Positions 45,163-53,824 of a DNA stretch of 64,000 nt are shown here, in pieces. The translations under genes and the position numbers were made by a program. Origin of the DNA: CAZOWL01 sp964583605 (GTDB taxonomy: Bacteria; Pseudomonadota; Gammaproteobacteria; Chromatiales; Chromatiaceae); NCBI GenBank assembly GCA_964583605.1, contig CAZOWL010000006.1, positions 25,311-89,310 of the forward strand. The letters run 5' to 3'. A model generated the notes under the pieces. That model did not search any database, was not told where the DNA came from, and saw nothing but the letters and a program-made list of their open reading frames with translations. Every line of letters begins with the position of its first letter. Positions within the stretch are counted from its first letter, which is position 1.

Positions 45163-45198
45163 CACGGGTGGTGGCCTCAAAATCTTCGCGCTGCAGCG

Positions 45199-47667
45199 CT
45201 AGTGTACCGTCTCAAGGGTGTGTGCCTGGCCATCGTCGTCGAGACGCAGCTCCGCCGCGCGCTGCACCGCGTCCCAGTGCCACGCCTCGGCTGCGGCTGG
45301 GCGCCCGTCAAGGACCAGCGCCGCAGGCCGCTCAGGCAAGTGCAGGCGCAGGATCAGCGCGCGGGGCGTTGGCGTGTAGCGGCCTCTGCGAGCGCCGATC
45401 GCGAGGCCCGCTCCAGCGTCCTGCCCGGCGAGCCAATAATCTGTCTCGGCGATCAAGCCGTCGCGATACCCGAAGCCGTCCCCGGAGTCCTCGATCAGCG
45501 TCCAACGTCCGCTCGCGCTCGGGTCGGGGTAGAGCTCCAGTGTGAGCTGGGTCAGCGGCTCGGCCGTGGATTGGCGAATATTGCCGAGGGTCAGGATACT
45601 GCCGCCGCGAATCAGGATCGGGATGGTCTCGAGTGGGGCATCGGCCACCCAAGCGCCCGCCTGCGCCGCGTCCGAGACGCAGGCGCCGGTGTGAAAATCG
45701 TACCAGGTGCCAGGCGGTAGCTCGACCAGGCGCCGGCGCACGCCGGGCTGATAGACCGGGGCGATCATTAGCTGCGGGCCGATCATCACCTGATCCTCGA
45801 TCTGATGCAGGTGGGCCGTCTCTGGGAAGTCGTAGAGGAGCGGTCGGAGCAGCGGCTCGCCGGTTTGGTGGGCGCGATGCGCCAGGGTATATAGGTAGGG
45901 CAGCAGGCGGTAGCGGCGCTCGATGGCCGCTCGGGCCACCCGCTCGATCTCGGGTCCGAACGCCCAGGGCTCCTGCGGGCGACTGCGATAGTGGGTGTGG
46001 CCACGCATGAAGGGGTAGAAGGTGCCGAGCTCGATCCAGCGCGCGAAGAGCTCGGGAAAACAGTTGTGGTAGAAGCCGCCGATATCCACGCCGACATGCG
46101 GCGAGCCGCACAGCCCCATGCTGGCCAACTGCGGCAGGCTCATCTCGAGATGCTCCCACCAGGCGCTGTTATCCCCCATCCAGGTCGCCGCCCAGCGCTG
46201 CACGCCGACGAAGCCCGAGCGCGTCAGCACCCATGGTCGGCGATCCGGCCGCAGACGCGCGAGGCCTTCACTGGTGGCTCGTGCCATCAAGGCCCCGTAG
46301 AGGTTGTGCGTCTCGGCATGCAGCGCCTCGCCCTCATCGCCGTGCCGGGACGCAAGCGGGATTGGCTGATCGCGGACCCCGCGCACCCCGAATGGTCGAT
46401 CGACAATTGCGGGCTCGTTCATATCGCACCAGACGCCATCGACGCCGGCCTCGAGCAGGCCGGCATGCTGTTCGCCCCACCAGCGTCGGGTGGCGCTGCG
46501 ACAGAAATCCGGGAACAGGGACTCACCGGGCCAGACCCAGCCGGAGAAGAGCTCGCCGTTGGGCCGGCGCACGAAGTGGCCCTCCGCGACGCCCTCGTCA
46601 GCCACCTGGTATCCGGCATCAAGAGCCTTCTTGACGCCAGGATCCACGATGACCACTGCCCGGATGCCCTCGGCATGGAGGCTCGCAACCGTCTCGGCCG
46701 GTCTCGGAAAACGCTGCCGGTCCCACGTGAAGACGCGATAACCATCCATGTAGTCGATATCGAGATGGATTGCCTCGAGCGGGATGCGCCGCGCACGGAA
46801 CTCGCGGGCGATGGTCCGCACCTCTTGATCGGAGCCGTAGCTCCAGCGTGATTGGTGGTAACCGAGTGCCCACAGCGGCGGCAATGCCGGCCGACCCGTC
46901 AGCCGCGTGAGCTGCTCGACGACGACAGCCGGCGTCGGGCCGGCGAAGACGAAATAGTCCAGCTCGCCGCCAAGGGTGAAGAGGGTCAATACCCCTTCTT
47001 GCTCAGCCCCGACATCGAAGGCGCTATACCAGCTGGAGTGGAGGAAGAGCCCCCAGGTGAGGCCCGGGCGCATAGCGAGGAGCACCGGATGGGCCTGATA
47101 CATGTTGTCGTTGCCTCGGCAGTGGCCGGGCGAAGAGCGGTCGACGGTCCAGTGCGTCAGGCGGCGATGGCGGCGGTCGAGTCGACCGGTGCGCTGGCCG
47201 AAGCCGAAATAGGCCTCTCCCGGCGCCATACGCTTGTCGAGAAAGCAGGCCGTTCTGGCTGGTCCTGGCGGTAGCTCGGTGTCCGGGGTCTGCTCCAGCG
47301 CGGTCTCGCGCACGGACATCTCGCGCCACTGTGGTGGGCCGATGTCCTCACCGAGCGGCCATCCAGCCGGCGTTTGGAACGCGACCGCGCCGGTCGCCAG
47401 GTCGATGCTCGCGCTAAGCCCATCGGCGCCCAGGTGACATGTTGGCCCCTCCTCGGCGACCGTCAGCTCAGCGGACGGCAGATCCAACACAGGCTCCCAA
47501 TTGCGGCGTGGCGCAAACCGGCCCGTCGGCGAGAAGCGGACCCTCAAGATGTCCGCCGCGACGGCGTCAATCTGAGTGCACCCAACCTCGTGGAAGGCGC
47601 GGAATGCCGAGGCCAGGATCTCCGTGCCCGTAACAGGCCCGGGGTGGCGGCGGGGAAGGTCGTGCAT
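45199..47667 (-). CDS. Glycoside hydrolase family 31 alpha-glucosidase
   Basis: 822 residues without a signal peptide. GH31 enzymes hydrolyse alpha-glucosides or alpha-xylosides with retention. An N-terminal beta-sandwich (FGFGQRTGRLDRR; THWTVDRSSPGHCRGND) is followed by the (beta/alpha)8 barrel with ALGYHQSRWSYGSDQEV and AIHLDIDYMDGYRVFTWD. The nucleophile is Asp415 in GVWCDMNEPA. Asp499 in AATWMGDNSAWWEHLEMSL is the probable acid/base. C-terminal beta domains complete it. It may act on storage glucan products. No sugar-transport neighbours are present, so the substrate is open. Confidence 0.9.
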   Translation of the reverse strand: MHDLPRRHPGPVTGTEILASAFRAFHEVGCTQIDAVAADILRVRFSPTGRFAPRRNWEPVLDLPSAELTVAEEGPTCHLGADGLSASIDLATGAVAFQTPAGWPLGEDIGPPQWREMSVRETALEQTPDTELPPGPARTACFLDKRMAPGEAYFGFGQRTGRLDRRHRRLTHWTVDRSSPGHCRGNDNMYQAHPVLLAMRPGLTWGLFLHSSWYSAFDVGAEQEGVLTLFTLGGELDYFVFAGPTPAVVVEQLTRLTGRPALPPLWALGYHQSRWSYGSDQEVRTIAREFRARRIPLEAIHLDIDYMDGYRVFTWDRQRFPRPAETVASLHAEGIRAVVIVDPGVKKALDAGYQVADEGVAEGHFVRRPNGELFSGWVWPGESLFPDFCRSATRRWWGEQHAGLLEAGVDGVWCDMNEPAIVDRPFGVRGVRDQPIPLASRHGDEGEALHAETHNLYGALMARATSEGLARLRPDRRPWVLTRSGFVGVQRWAATWMGDNSAWWEHLEMSLPQLASMGLCGSPHVGVDIGGFYHNCFPELFARWIELGTFYPFMRGHTHYRSRPQEPWAFGPEIERVARAAIERRYRLLPYLYTLAHRAHQTGEPLLRPLLYDFPETAHLHQIEDQVMIGPQLMIAPVYQPGVRRRLVELPPGTWYDFHTGACVSDAAQAGAWVADAPLETIPILIRGGSILTLGNIRQSTAEPLTQLTLELYPDPSASGRWTLIEDSGDGFGYRDGLIAETDYWLAGQDAGAGLAIGARRGRYTPTPRALILRLHLPERPAALVLDGRPAAAEAWHWDAVQRAAELRLDDDGQAHTLETVH

Positions 47668-47795
47668 CGAGTGCCTGCTTGCAGGGCAGCGATGGCGATA
47701 GTCTACACGTGCAGGATGACGGGGCGTTATCAGAGGCGCTGCATCGCCGTCGTCAGCTGAGCGTTCTCACCTGAAAGGGGCAGCTGAACCTGGGC

Positions 47796-48458
47796 TTAAG
47801 GGCCCCAGGCCCTGAGCATGCGCTCGATCTGCACGTACTCGATGTCCGGTCGCGCCCGCAGCTGCTCAGCCACCCGCTCGGCCGTGCCGGCCCAATCGAT
47901 CATGAGCTGCAGCGTGCCGTCCGACTCGACGGTCGCTTGCGCCACGTAGGGAGTCGATCGCAACAGCGACTCGGCCAGTGCCGCGACCTCCTCCTCTTGG
48001 CTCCCGGCGTCTTGCCGCGCCAACACGGCCGCCGCGTCGGTGTCCGCGGCGAAATGAATCAACAGGCGGTCCTGGTCGGCGAACGGGGTGTCGGCAGGAT
48101 CCGGTCTTGTCGTGACCGCATCGACCGCTGGGTCGGCCTCGACATGCCCAGCGATCTGCGCCAGGGCCGCCGCGCGTGGGATCCGCAGCACCAGCTCGGC
48201 CCCCGAAGTGACCCGCTCTGCCTCCAGGGGTGCACCGATCGACTTGGCGATGGAATCGAGCCAGGGCGCGACGGCCTCGGGGGCAAAGGCCGCGCCTCTT
48301 AAGACCTCCTGGATATGGCGGGCGGCAGGATTTGCGCCGCTCGGTTTGACGATAAAGGTCGCGGCCACAACGGGCTCCAGGGCGGCGCTGCTGCAGGCCC
48401 ATCCAAGCCACAGTAGCGTCAGCACCGCCGGCAGCAGCAGAGAACGATATCCTCTCAC
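47796..48458 (-). CDS. Secreted protein resembling two stand-alone subtilase propeptides
   Basis: 220 residues with a signal peptide (LLLPAVLTLLWLGWACSSAA). Module 1 (about 32-125) reads VAATFIVKPSG, ERVTSGAELVLRIP, HVEADPAVDAVTTRPD. The pro-region of the subtilase two genes upstream reads DEVIVKFKEP, ERLTSGGEQILKLVG, RLNARDDVEYAQPN, so the same order of motifs is visible. Module 2 (about 130-216) ends ERVAEQLRARPDIEYVQIER, like the end of such a propeptide. Inhibitor-I9-like propeptides fold and inhibit their protease. A separate duplicated copy could be a trans inhibitor or chaperone for that enzyme. This is inference from sequence pattern. It lies 40 bp after the exosortase gene. Confidence 0.7.
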   Translation of the reverse strand: MRGYRSLLLPAVLTLLWLGWACSSAALEPVVAATFIVKPSGANPAARHIQEVLRGAAFAPEAVAPWLDSIAKSIGAPLEAERVTSGAELVLRIPRAAALAQIAGHVEADPAVDAVTTRPDPADTPFADQDRLLIHFAADTDAAAVLARQDAGSQEEEVAALAESLLRSTPYVAQATVESDGTLQLMIDWAGTAERVAEQLRARPDIEYVQIERMLRAWGP

Positions 48459-48498
48459 AGTAATCTCCTCGTCATAAGGGTTTCCGCGCAGGCGCGCA

Positions 48499-49074
48499 TC
48501 AAGGTGCGCGGGCCGTCCCGACTCGGTCGCCGCTGACCGCAGTCACCCCTCGCGTCGCCCGGCGATGCCAGAAGATCAAGAAGGCCGCCGTACTGATCAC
48601 GACGACGCTGTACCCGAGCACGTCGTGCGTCAGTGTCCAGTAGTCGGGATGGATCACGGCGACATGGAAGGCGGCCAGGATGCGCAGCAGATTGATGCCG
48701 ATGGCCAGCGCTAAGCCGCTGGCGATACCGACGGCCTTGACGACAACGGGCTGGGGCAGGCTTGCCACCCAGGCGATGATGAGCAGCCCGGGGACGACGC
48801 CCGTGCAGCCATAGACGATCCGCAGTCGGAAACCGCCCGGGTCGATGATCGTCGCGTCGCTGACGGTCACTGGCAGGCCGGTCATCGCCAAGGCGAGGCC
48901 ATAGATCTCGGCGTTCAGGCGATTCCACGGGCCGAAGATCTCGCGCAGACCAGGCGTCCACTCGATGACGGCCACCAAGACCAGCACCACGCCCAAGGCC
49001 AGCGCCTCGCGGGGCGGACGTGCCCCGCGAGCGCCCAGCGATGGCCAGAGCGGGCCATCGGATCCTGGCCTCAT
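48499..49074 (-). CDS. Exosortase/archaeosortase-family transpeptidase
   Basis: 191 residues from the ATG at 49072-49074, overlapping the subtilase stop by 4 bp (ATGA), so translation is coupled. A compact polytopic membrane protein. The exosortase triad is present: Cys90 in RLRIVYGCTGVVPGLL, Arg131 in AIGINLLRILAAF, and His150 in WTLTHDVLGYSVVV. Exosortases cut short C-terminal anchor signals and sort the protein to the surface. The only candidate substrate seen is the subtilase just upstream, whose tail is a short hydrophobic helix followed by Arg. It is smaller than EpsH/XrtA and has no exopolysaccharide EpsI domain. Confidence 0.85.
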   Translation of the reverse strand: MRPGSDGPLWPSLGARGARPPREALALGVVLVLVAVIEWTPGLREIFGPWNRLNAEIYGLALAMTGLPVTVSDATIIDPGGFRLRIVYGCTGVVPGLLIIAWVASLPQPVVVKAVGIASGLALAIGINLLRILAAFHVAVIHPDYWTLTHDVLGYSVVVISTAAFLIFWHRRATRGVTAVSGDRVGTARAP

Positions 49075-50951
49075 GCGCGGGACAGCGAGCGGCCCCGCCA
49101 ACCGAGCCAACCAAGCATGAAGGCAACCAAGGCCCCCAGGCTCCAGAGCGACATGCCCGAGCCGCTCTGCGTCACCGTGACCTCGACGCAGACCGTCTCG
49201 TCGCCGGTGCTCACGTTGACGCACACCGGGCCACCGACGCCGGCTGCGGTCAGGGTCGCCGCGACACGGCCCTCGGCGTTCGTGTTGCCCGTCGCCGGTT
49301 TCACGGTCACGACGCCCGTCCCTTGGCTAGCGAACTCCACCGGGACATCAGATTTCGGCGCACCCGCCATCATCACGGTCGCAACGATACTCGCCGACTG
49401 CTCAGCCTCCAGACCGACCTTCATCCGATCGACCCGCAGCATGAGCTTGTCGGGGGCCGGCTCGCTGGTGCTGAGCAGGCCAGCCCCGCAGGGCTTCGGA
49501 CATTCGGTACTGTCGCGAGGCAAGGCGGAGGCCTGGAGCCTCTGCAGTACCTGATCCGGGGTCAGGTTGGGCTCTTCCGCCAACAACAGTGCGGCAACAC
49601 CGGCGACATGCGGTGCGGCCATCGAGGTGCCGTTGTAGAGGGCATAGCCGCCCTGCACCATGCTCAAGACGCCGTCGTCGTTACCGTCACCGTTCGCATC
49701 CTGGGAGACATCGCCGCCCGGGGCCATGATCTCGACGCCGGTGCCGAAGTTGGAGTAACGCGTGACCAGGCGCCCTCTGTAGTCGCTGGCTGCAACCGTG
49801 ATGACGCCGTCACAGCCCGCGGGTGTGTAGCCAGCCACATCCCTCGCCGAGTTACCGGCCGCCACCACGACCGTGGTGCCGGCCGCCACGGCATCATTGA
49901 TCGCCGATTGCGTGGCCGGCGAGCTGCTGCAGGTCCCAGTGCCGCCGAGGCTCAGGTTGATGACCTGCGCCGGCTGCGGGTTGTTCGGCACACCGGGCAC
50001 GGACAGGCCCGCGGCCCAGCGAATTGCGTCATTGATGTCCGCGGTCGTTCCACCGCACTTACCCAGCACCCGCACCGGAAGGATGCGCGCCTGCCAGTTG
50101 ATCCCGGCCACGCCGTCGCCATTGTTCGTCTTGCCGACACCGATGGTCCCAGCGACATGGGTGCCGTGCCAGCTCGAGGGGAAGTCTCGCGGCGGATAAC
50201 CCTGCCCGCACTCACCCTGCGAGATGGCATCCCCGGGATCGGTCGGATCGGCATCGCGGCCGTCGCCGTCGTTGGCGATGAAGGTCGAACTGATCATGTC
50301 ATAGCCCGCCCCCAGGTTCGGCGAGCCGCTGATGTCGGGATGATCGGGCAGGATGCCAGTATCGATCACGGCCACCGTCACATTCGGATCACCAGTGGTC
50401 TCCGCCCAGCGCTCAGGCAGCCCGATGCCGCCCGGGACCTGCCCGGACCCGCTGCCCTGCGTGAAGTAGTGCCATTGCTCGGGGTAGCGCGGATCATCCG
50501 GCGTCACGGCGAAGTGCTGCCAGACCCAGTTCGGCTGCGCATACTCGACGTCATCGCGCGCGTTGAGGCGCTCCACTGCCTCCATCACCCGATCGGCCTC
50601 GGGTGCGCCCGCCTCCATGATTCCCATCCCCTGCGCGCCGACCAGCTTGAGGATCTGCTCGCCGCCAGAGGTCAGCCTCTCGGCATCCGGTAACGCCATG
50701 CTCGATTGCAGCTCCGCCCCCAGGGCGCTGACACCGGCAATCGGCTCCTTGAACTTGACGATCACCTCATCGGCGACGAACAGCGGCTCTGATGGCATCG
50801 GCATCACGTCCATCTCGGGCTGCATCGCCGGTTGGGCCATTACCGCACCGGCGATAACAGCCAACGATAACAGCGACACGGCACCCAAGCGCCTGACGCG
50901 CTCTAGGTGCCGCCCTGAGACGGGCGCTCGCTTCGCAATCTCTCGGCTCAT
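49071..50951 (-). CDS. Subtilisin-like (S8) serine protease with C-terminal sorting signal
   Basis: 626 residues. A signal peptide (LGAVSLLSLAVIAGAVMA) is followed by an I9-like pro-region (about 58-145). The catalytic domain has Asp197 in VTVAVIDTGILPDHPDI, His262 in SSWHGTHVAGTIGVGKTNNG, oxyanion Asn367 in VVVAAGNSARD, and Ser443 in YNGTSMAAPHVAGVAALLLA. It is followed by a beta-sandwich Ig-like domain of about 100 residues. The C-terminus is a tripartite signal: GSGMS, a hydrophobic helix (LWSLGALVAFMLGWLGW), then RGRSLSRA. This has the plan of CTERM signals cut by exosortases but fits neither PEP-CTERM nor IPTL-CTERM exactly. First gene of a three-gene operon. Confidence 0.9.
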   Translation of the reverse strand: MSREIAKRAPVSGRHLERVRRLGAVSLLSLAVIAGAVMAQPAMQPEMDVMPMPSEPLFVADEVIVKFKEPIAGVSALGAELQSSMALPDAERLTSGGEQILKLVGAQGMGIMEAGAPEADRVMEAVERLNARDDVEYAQPNWVWQHFAVTPDDPRYPEQWHYFTQGSGSGQVPGGIGLPERWAETTGDPNVTVAVIDTGILPDHPDISGSPNLGAGYDMISSTFIANDGDGRDADPTDPGDAISQGECGQGYPPRDFPSSWHGTHVAGTIGVGKTNNGDGVAGINWQARILPVRVLGKCGGTTADINDAIRWAAGLSVPGVPNNPQPAQVINLSLGGTGTCSSSPATQSAINDAVAAGTTVVVAAGNSARDVAGYTPAGCDGVITVAASDYRGRLVTRYSNFGTGVEIMAPGGDVSQDANGDGNDDGVLSMVQGGYALYNGTSMAAPHVAGVAALLLAEEPNLTPDQVLQRLQASALPRDSTECPKPCGAGLLSTSEPAPDKLMLRVDRMKVGLEAEQSASIVATVMMAGAPKSDVPVEFASQGTGVVTVKPATGNTNAEGRVAATLTAAGVGGPVCVNVSTGDETVCVEVTVTQSGSGMSLWSLGALVAFMLGWLGWRGRSLSRA

Positions 50952-51192
50952 AACCTTCTCCTTTTGCGTATGGATTCACCCTGACCATGTGCTACGGGGC
51001 ATCCGCGACCGGCTGCCATTAAGAAAGGTAGACGGCGGTAGCGAAACCCGCAAGGAGCTGGCACGGCGATCTGCGCGCGCGCAAGAGCATGGGATGCGCG
51101 CCCCGCGCTGCTACGCGGGCCGCCACATGTGAGGCAAGATCAGTGCTGACTTCCCGATTTCGCTGGCACGTCACCGCGGTCAGGGGGGGTCA

Positions 51193-52080
51193 TTAACGGG
51201 TGACTGCGCTTCCCGCGATGGCGCCGAGCGCCGACCAGCGGGAGCCGGGGAACAGGAGCAGCCTGGGCAAGGCCCTGTAGGCACGGAAGGAAAACCGGCT
51301 GACCCAACCAAGCTCGTTTGAATCCCACAGGCGCGACCCGCGTCCGTTCGCGCTCAAGGCGTCGAACAACGTCATTGGCGTAAACGCGCTGCCCTCAGAC
51401 GTTAGCCGATCGAGGATCTCATCCAGCCAACCCAGGGTCAGCCAGGGCTGACGCTCCGCCGGTGCCGGCTGGCTGCGGAACTCGGCGAAATTGTCGGGAT
51501 GGAAGACCAGTACGGCCCAAGGATTGAAGCGCGCGTACTGCGCGCCGACGTGAAACAGGTCTGCCATGTGCGATCTGTCGAAGCGGCTGGTCTTCGGGAT
51601 GACGATCGGCACGGAAATCGATTTCGGTCCAGATCGGGCGCGAATGCCTCCGCCCAGGAACCGGAATCCGGTCTCGCGAGCCGCGATCAACGTGAGCCGG
51701 TCGAAGGTATTCCACGGTGGAACGAAGCCGTTGATCGGCGAGGAAAACGCGCGCTCGAGCACGTCTCGGCCCCGCTTCATCATCGCCAACTGCTCCGCCA
51801 AGGGCCGGCCCGCGAACTCCGTGGGCACCCCGCTGCGGGTGGTTGCATAGCGCTGGTGCGCGAGACCGTGCAGAGCGACCTCGATCAGGCCTTGCTGGTG
51901 GGCGTCGACCAGGTGCGGGACGTCGGAGGCCGTGAGCGGCCGTGTGACATCGGCAGGATCGTACGGAACGACGGCAACCGTCAGCGGTACATCGTGCTTG
52001 CGGAAGAGCGCCAGGATCCTGGCTTCGAGGCTGTGATCGCTCGATGCGGACGGATCATCGAAGCGGAAGCTGATGCGCAC
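51193..52080 (-). CDS. Polysaccharide deacetylase-family (DUF2334-like) protein
   Basis: 295 residues from a GTG at 52078-52080, preceded by GGAGGGCGACAAC, an excellent ribosome site; a GTG five codons earlier is less likely. NodB-like features: FRFDDPSASSDHSLEARILA with the metal-binding Asp pair, VALHGLAHQRY with the His ligands, and the FVPPWNTFDRLTLIAARETG loop. No signal peptide is seen. It probably removes acetyl groups from an amino sugar in a glycan. It ends the four-gene minus-strand operon with a carrier protein, ligase and GNAT gene, which suggests a modified surface polymer or lipid. A hydrophobic C-terminal segment could attach it to the membrane. Confidence 0.8.
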   Translation of the reverse strand: MRISFRFDDPSASSDHSLEARILALFRKHDVPLTVAVVPYDPADVTRPLTASDVPHLVDAHQQGLIEVALHGLAHQRYATTRSGVPTEFAGRPLAEQLAMMKRGRDVLERAFSSPINGFVPPWNTFDRLTLIAARETGFRFLGGGIRARSGPKSISVPIVIPKTSRFDRSHMADLFHVGAQYARFNPWAVLVFHPDNFAEFRSQPAPAERQPWLTLGWLDEILDRLTSEGSAFTPMTLFDALSANGRGSRLWDSNELGWVSRFSFRAYRALPRLLLFPGSRWSALGAIAGSAVTR

Positions 52081-52142
52081 GTTGTCGCCCTCCACGAAAC
52101 CGCCAATTCAGCGCCGGATGGCTGTCGCACCGCCTCGTCCAA

Positions 52143-52385
52143 TCATCGTCGCTTGGCCGATTCGACGAGGCGGGCGAGGGCGGCGATCGTGTCCGCCTCG
52201 ACGGCCTCCTCGATCGGAATGTCAACCGCGAACGTGTCCGCGATCGCCTCCAACAGCTGGATATGCCCCAGGGAGTCCCACCGCGGCACCGAGCCCGGAC
52301 CCGAGTCCTCGCTCAGTTGCTCGATCGCGCAGGAAAAGGTCTCGCATGCCAGCCGTTTGATTTCCTCAATCGTAGCGCTCGCCAT
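52143..52385 (-). CDS. Acyl carrier protein
   Basis: 80 residues, typical ACP length. The phosphopantetheine serine is Ser38 in VPRWDSLGHIQLLEAIADTF, the standard DSL motif. The preceding Trp and the following Gly-His are common in dedicated, non-fatty-acid carriers. Helices flank the motif as expected. It lies 11 bp downstream of the AMP-forming ligase and 62 bp upstream of the deacetylase gene. It is therefore the probable acceptor for the acyl or aminoacyl group activated by the ligase. It is not in a fab locus. Confidence 0.9.
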   Translation of the reverse strand: MASATIEEIKRLACETFSCAIEQLSEDSGPGSVPRWDSLGHIQLLEAIADTFAVDIPIEEAVEADTIAALARLVESAKRR

Positions 52386-52396
52386 CGATAAGCCTC

Positions 52397-53824
52397 TCAG
52401 CTCAGTCTTCGCAGTACTGTCGGCCCGTCAATCTCGAGCATCCGACGCTGAATCTTGCCGTTGCTCGTCATCGGGATCTCCGAAACCGCATAGTAGGCGA
52501 CTGGAACCTTGATCGGGGTAAGCTCCGCGGCGAGCGCAGCGTCCAACTCTCCCTTGGAGACCGCATCTCGTAGGACCAGAAACGCGACCGGCGCGGCGCC
52601 GCGTGTCGGGTCCTGTATGCCTCGCACGGCAGCGCTCTCAACCATCGGTAGACGGTTCAACGCCGCCTCTATTTCCAGCGGCGAGACCTTCTCCCCAGCG
52701 ACGTTGAATATGTCGTCAACCCTTCCGAAGAGCTTGACGTAGCCACTATCGATGCATGCCAGGTCGCCGGTTATCAGGTAGCCGTCTCGGGTGAACGCCT
52801 CACGGGTGCGTTCCTCGTCGCCGAGATAGCCCGGAGAGATATTCTTGCCCCTGACCGCCAGCACGCCGATCTCGCCGTCCGGTAGGCTCTCGTGGTTCTT
52901 CGGATCGATTATACGGGTGTCCACGCCCGCCATCGCACGGAGGCTCGAGCCTTCGACAAAACGCGGATCGGAGTCGGAGACGAAGGCGAGCCTCGGACAG
53001 GCCTCGGTCATACCGTAGTTGTTGAACACCTTCGCGTTGGGGAACATGGCCCTTATCGGTTGCTGAAGGCTCGTGTCGAATGCCGCACCGGCGGAGCACA
53101 CGACCTTGACCGACGGCAGCTGAACCCGCGTCAGGCGGGAGAACTTCGCCAAGGTCAGGAACGTGGACGGCACACCGCAAAACGATTTGATGTCCTCGTT
53201 TTCGATCGTTCGGATCACTGCCAACGGATTGCGCAGGCCCGCCATCAGCCTCACGTAACCACCGACGAATAACTGGCACAGAACCTGCGAAATCAGGCCA
53301 TAAGCGTAGTACAGCGGCAACACGGCCACCGTGGAGGCCGCCTCTCGATAGCCGAGGTAATCGGACACGGCCGAGCACGATGAAACCAGGTTCTCGTGCG
53401 TCATGATCACACCTTTGGGAGACCCGGTCGTCCCCGATGTGAACATGACCAGGGCCGGACGAGCGGGATCTGCCTCGGACAAGGGCTCCAAGCCCACATA
53501 GGCATGCGATGATAATGGCTCCAAAACCGTTCGAACCTTGCAGGTTCGCAAGATTCCGTCGAGCGGGTGATCGGGTAACTGAGGATCTATCGGTACCGGC
53601 GTGTTACCGCTATACAACGTCCCGATCAGCGTAACGATGAAATCTATCGATGGCGTTGCCTTTACCACGATCAGGCCGTCCCGGCCGTATTGATCACGCA
53701 AGACACGCGCGGCGCGCATGGCTTGATCGAGCATCTCTGCATGAGCCAGCTTCCGGTACTCGTCGGCCACCGCTTCATTGCAAGACGCATTGGCCTCCAG
53801 GTGCGACAAGAAGTTCTCTGTCAT
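52397..53824 (-). CDS. AMP-dependent acyl/aminoacyl ligase
   Basis: 475 residues from the ATG at 53822-53824, overlapping the stop of the GNAT gene (ATGA). An adenylate-forming enzyme: P-loop LVMFTSGTTGSPKGVIMTHE, then FNNYGMTEACPR, GYLITGDLACIDSGYVKLFG, and the C-terminal catalytic lysine in MTSNGKIQRRML. It is shorter than most acyl-CoA synthetases and similar in size to carrier-protein ligases such as DltA. It should activate a carboxylic acid as the adenylate and load the adjacent ACP. Substrate unknown. Confidence 0.88.
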   Translation of the reverse strand: MTENFLSHLEANASCNEAVADEYRKLAHAEMLDQAMRAARVLRDQYGRDGLIVVKATPSIDFIVTLIGTLYSGNTPVPIDPQLPDHPLDGILRTCKVRTVLEPLSSHAYVGLEPLSEADPARPALVMFTSGTTGSPKGVIMTHENLVSSCSAVSDYLGYREAASTVAVLPLYYAYGLISQVLCQLFVGGYVRLMAGLRNPLAVIRTIENEDIKSFCGVPSTFLTLAKFSRLTRVQLPSVKVVCSAGAAFDTSLQQPIRAMFPNAKVFNNYGMTEACPRLAFVSDSDPRFVEGSSLRAMAGVDTRIIDPKNHESLPDGEIGVLAVRGKNISPGYLGDEERTREAFTRDGYLITGDLACIDSGYVKLFGRVDDIFNVAGEKVSPLEIEAALNRLPMVESAAVRGIQDPTRGAAPVAFLVLRDAVSKGELDAALAAELTPIKVPVAYYAVSEIPMTSNGKIQRRMLEIDGPTVLRRLS

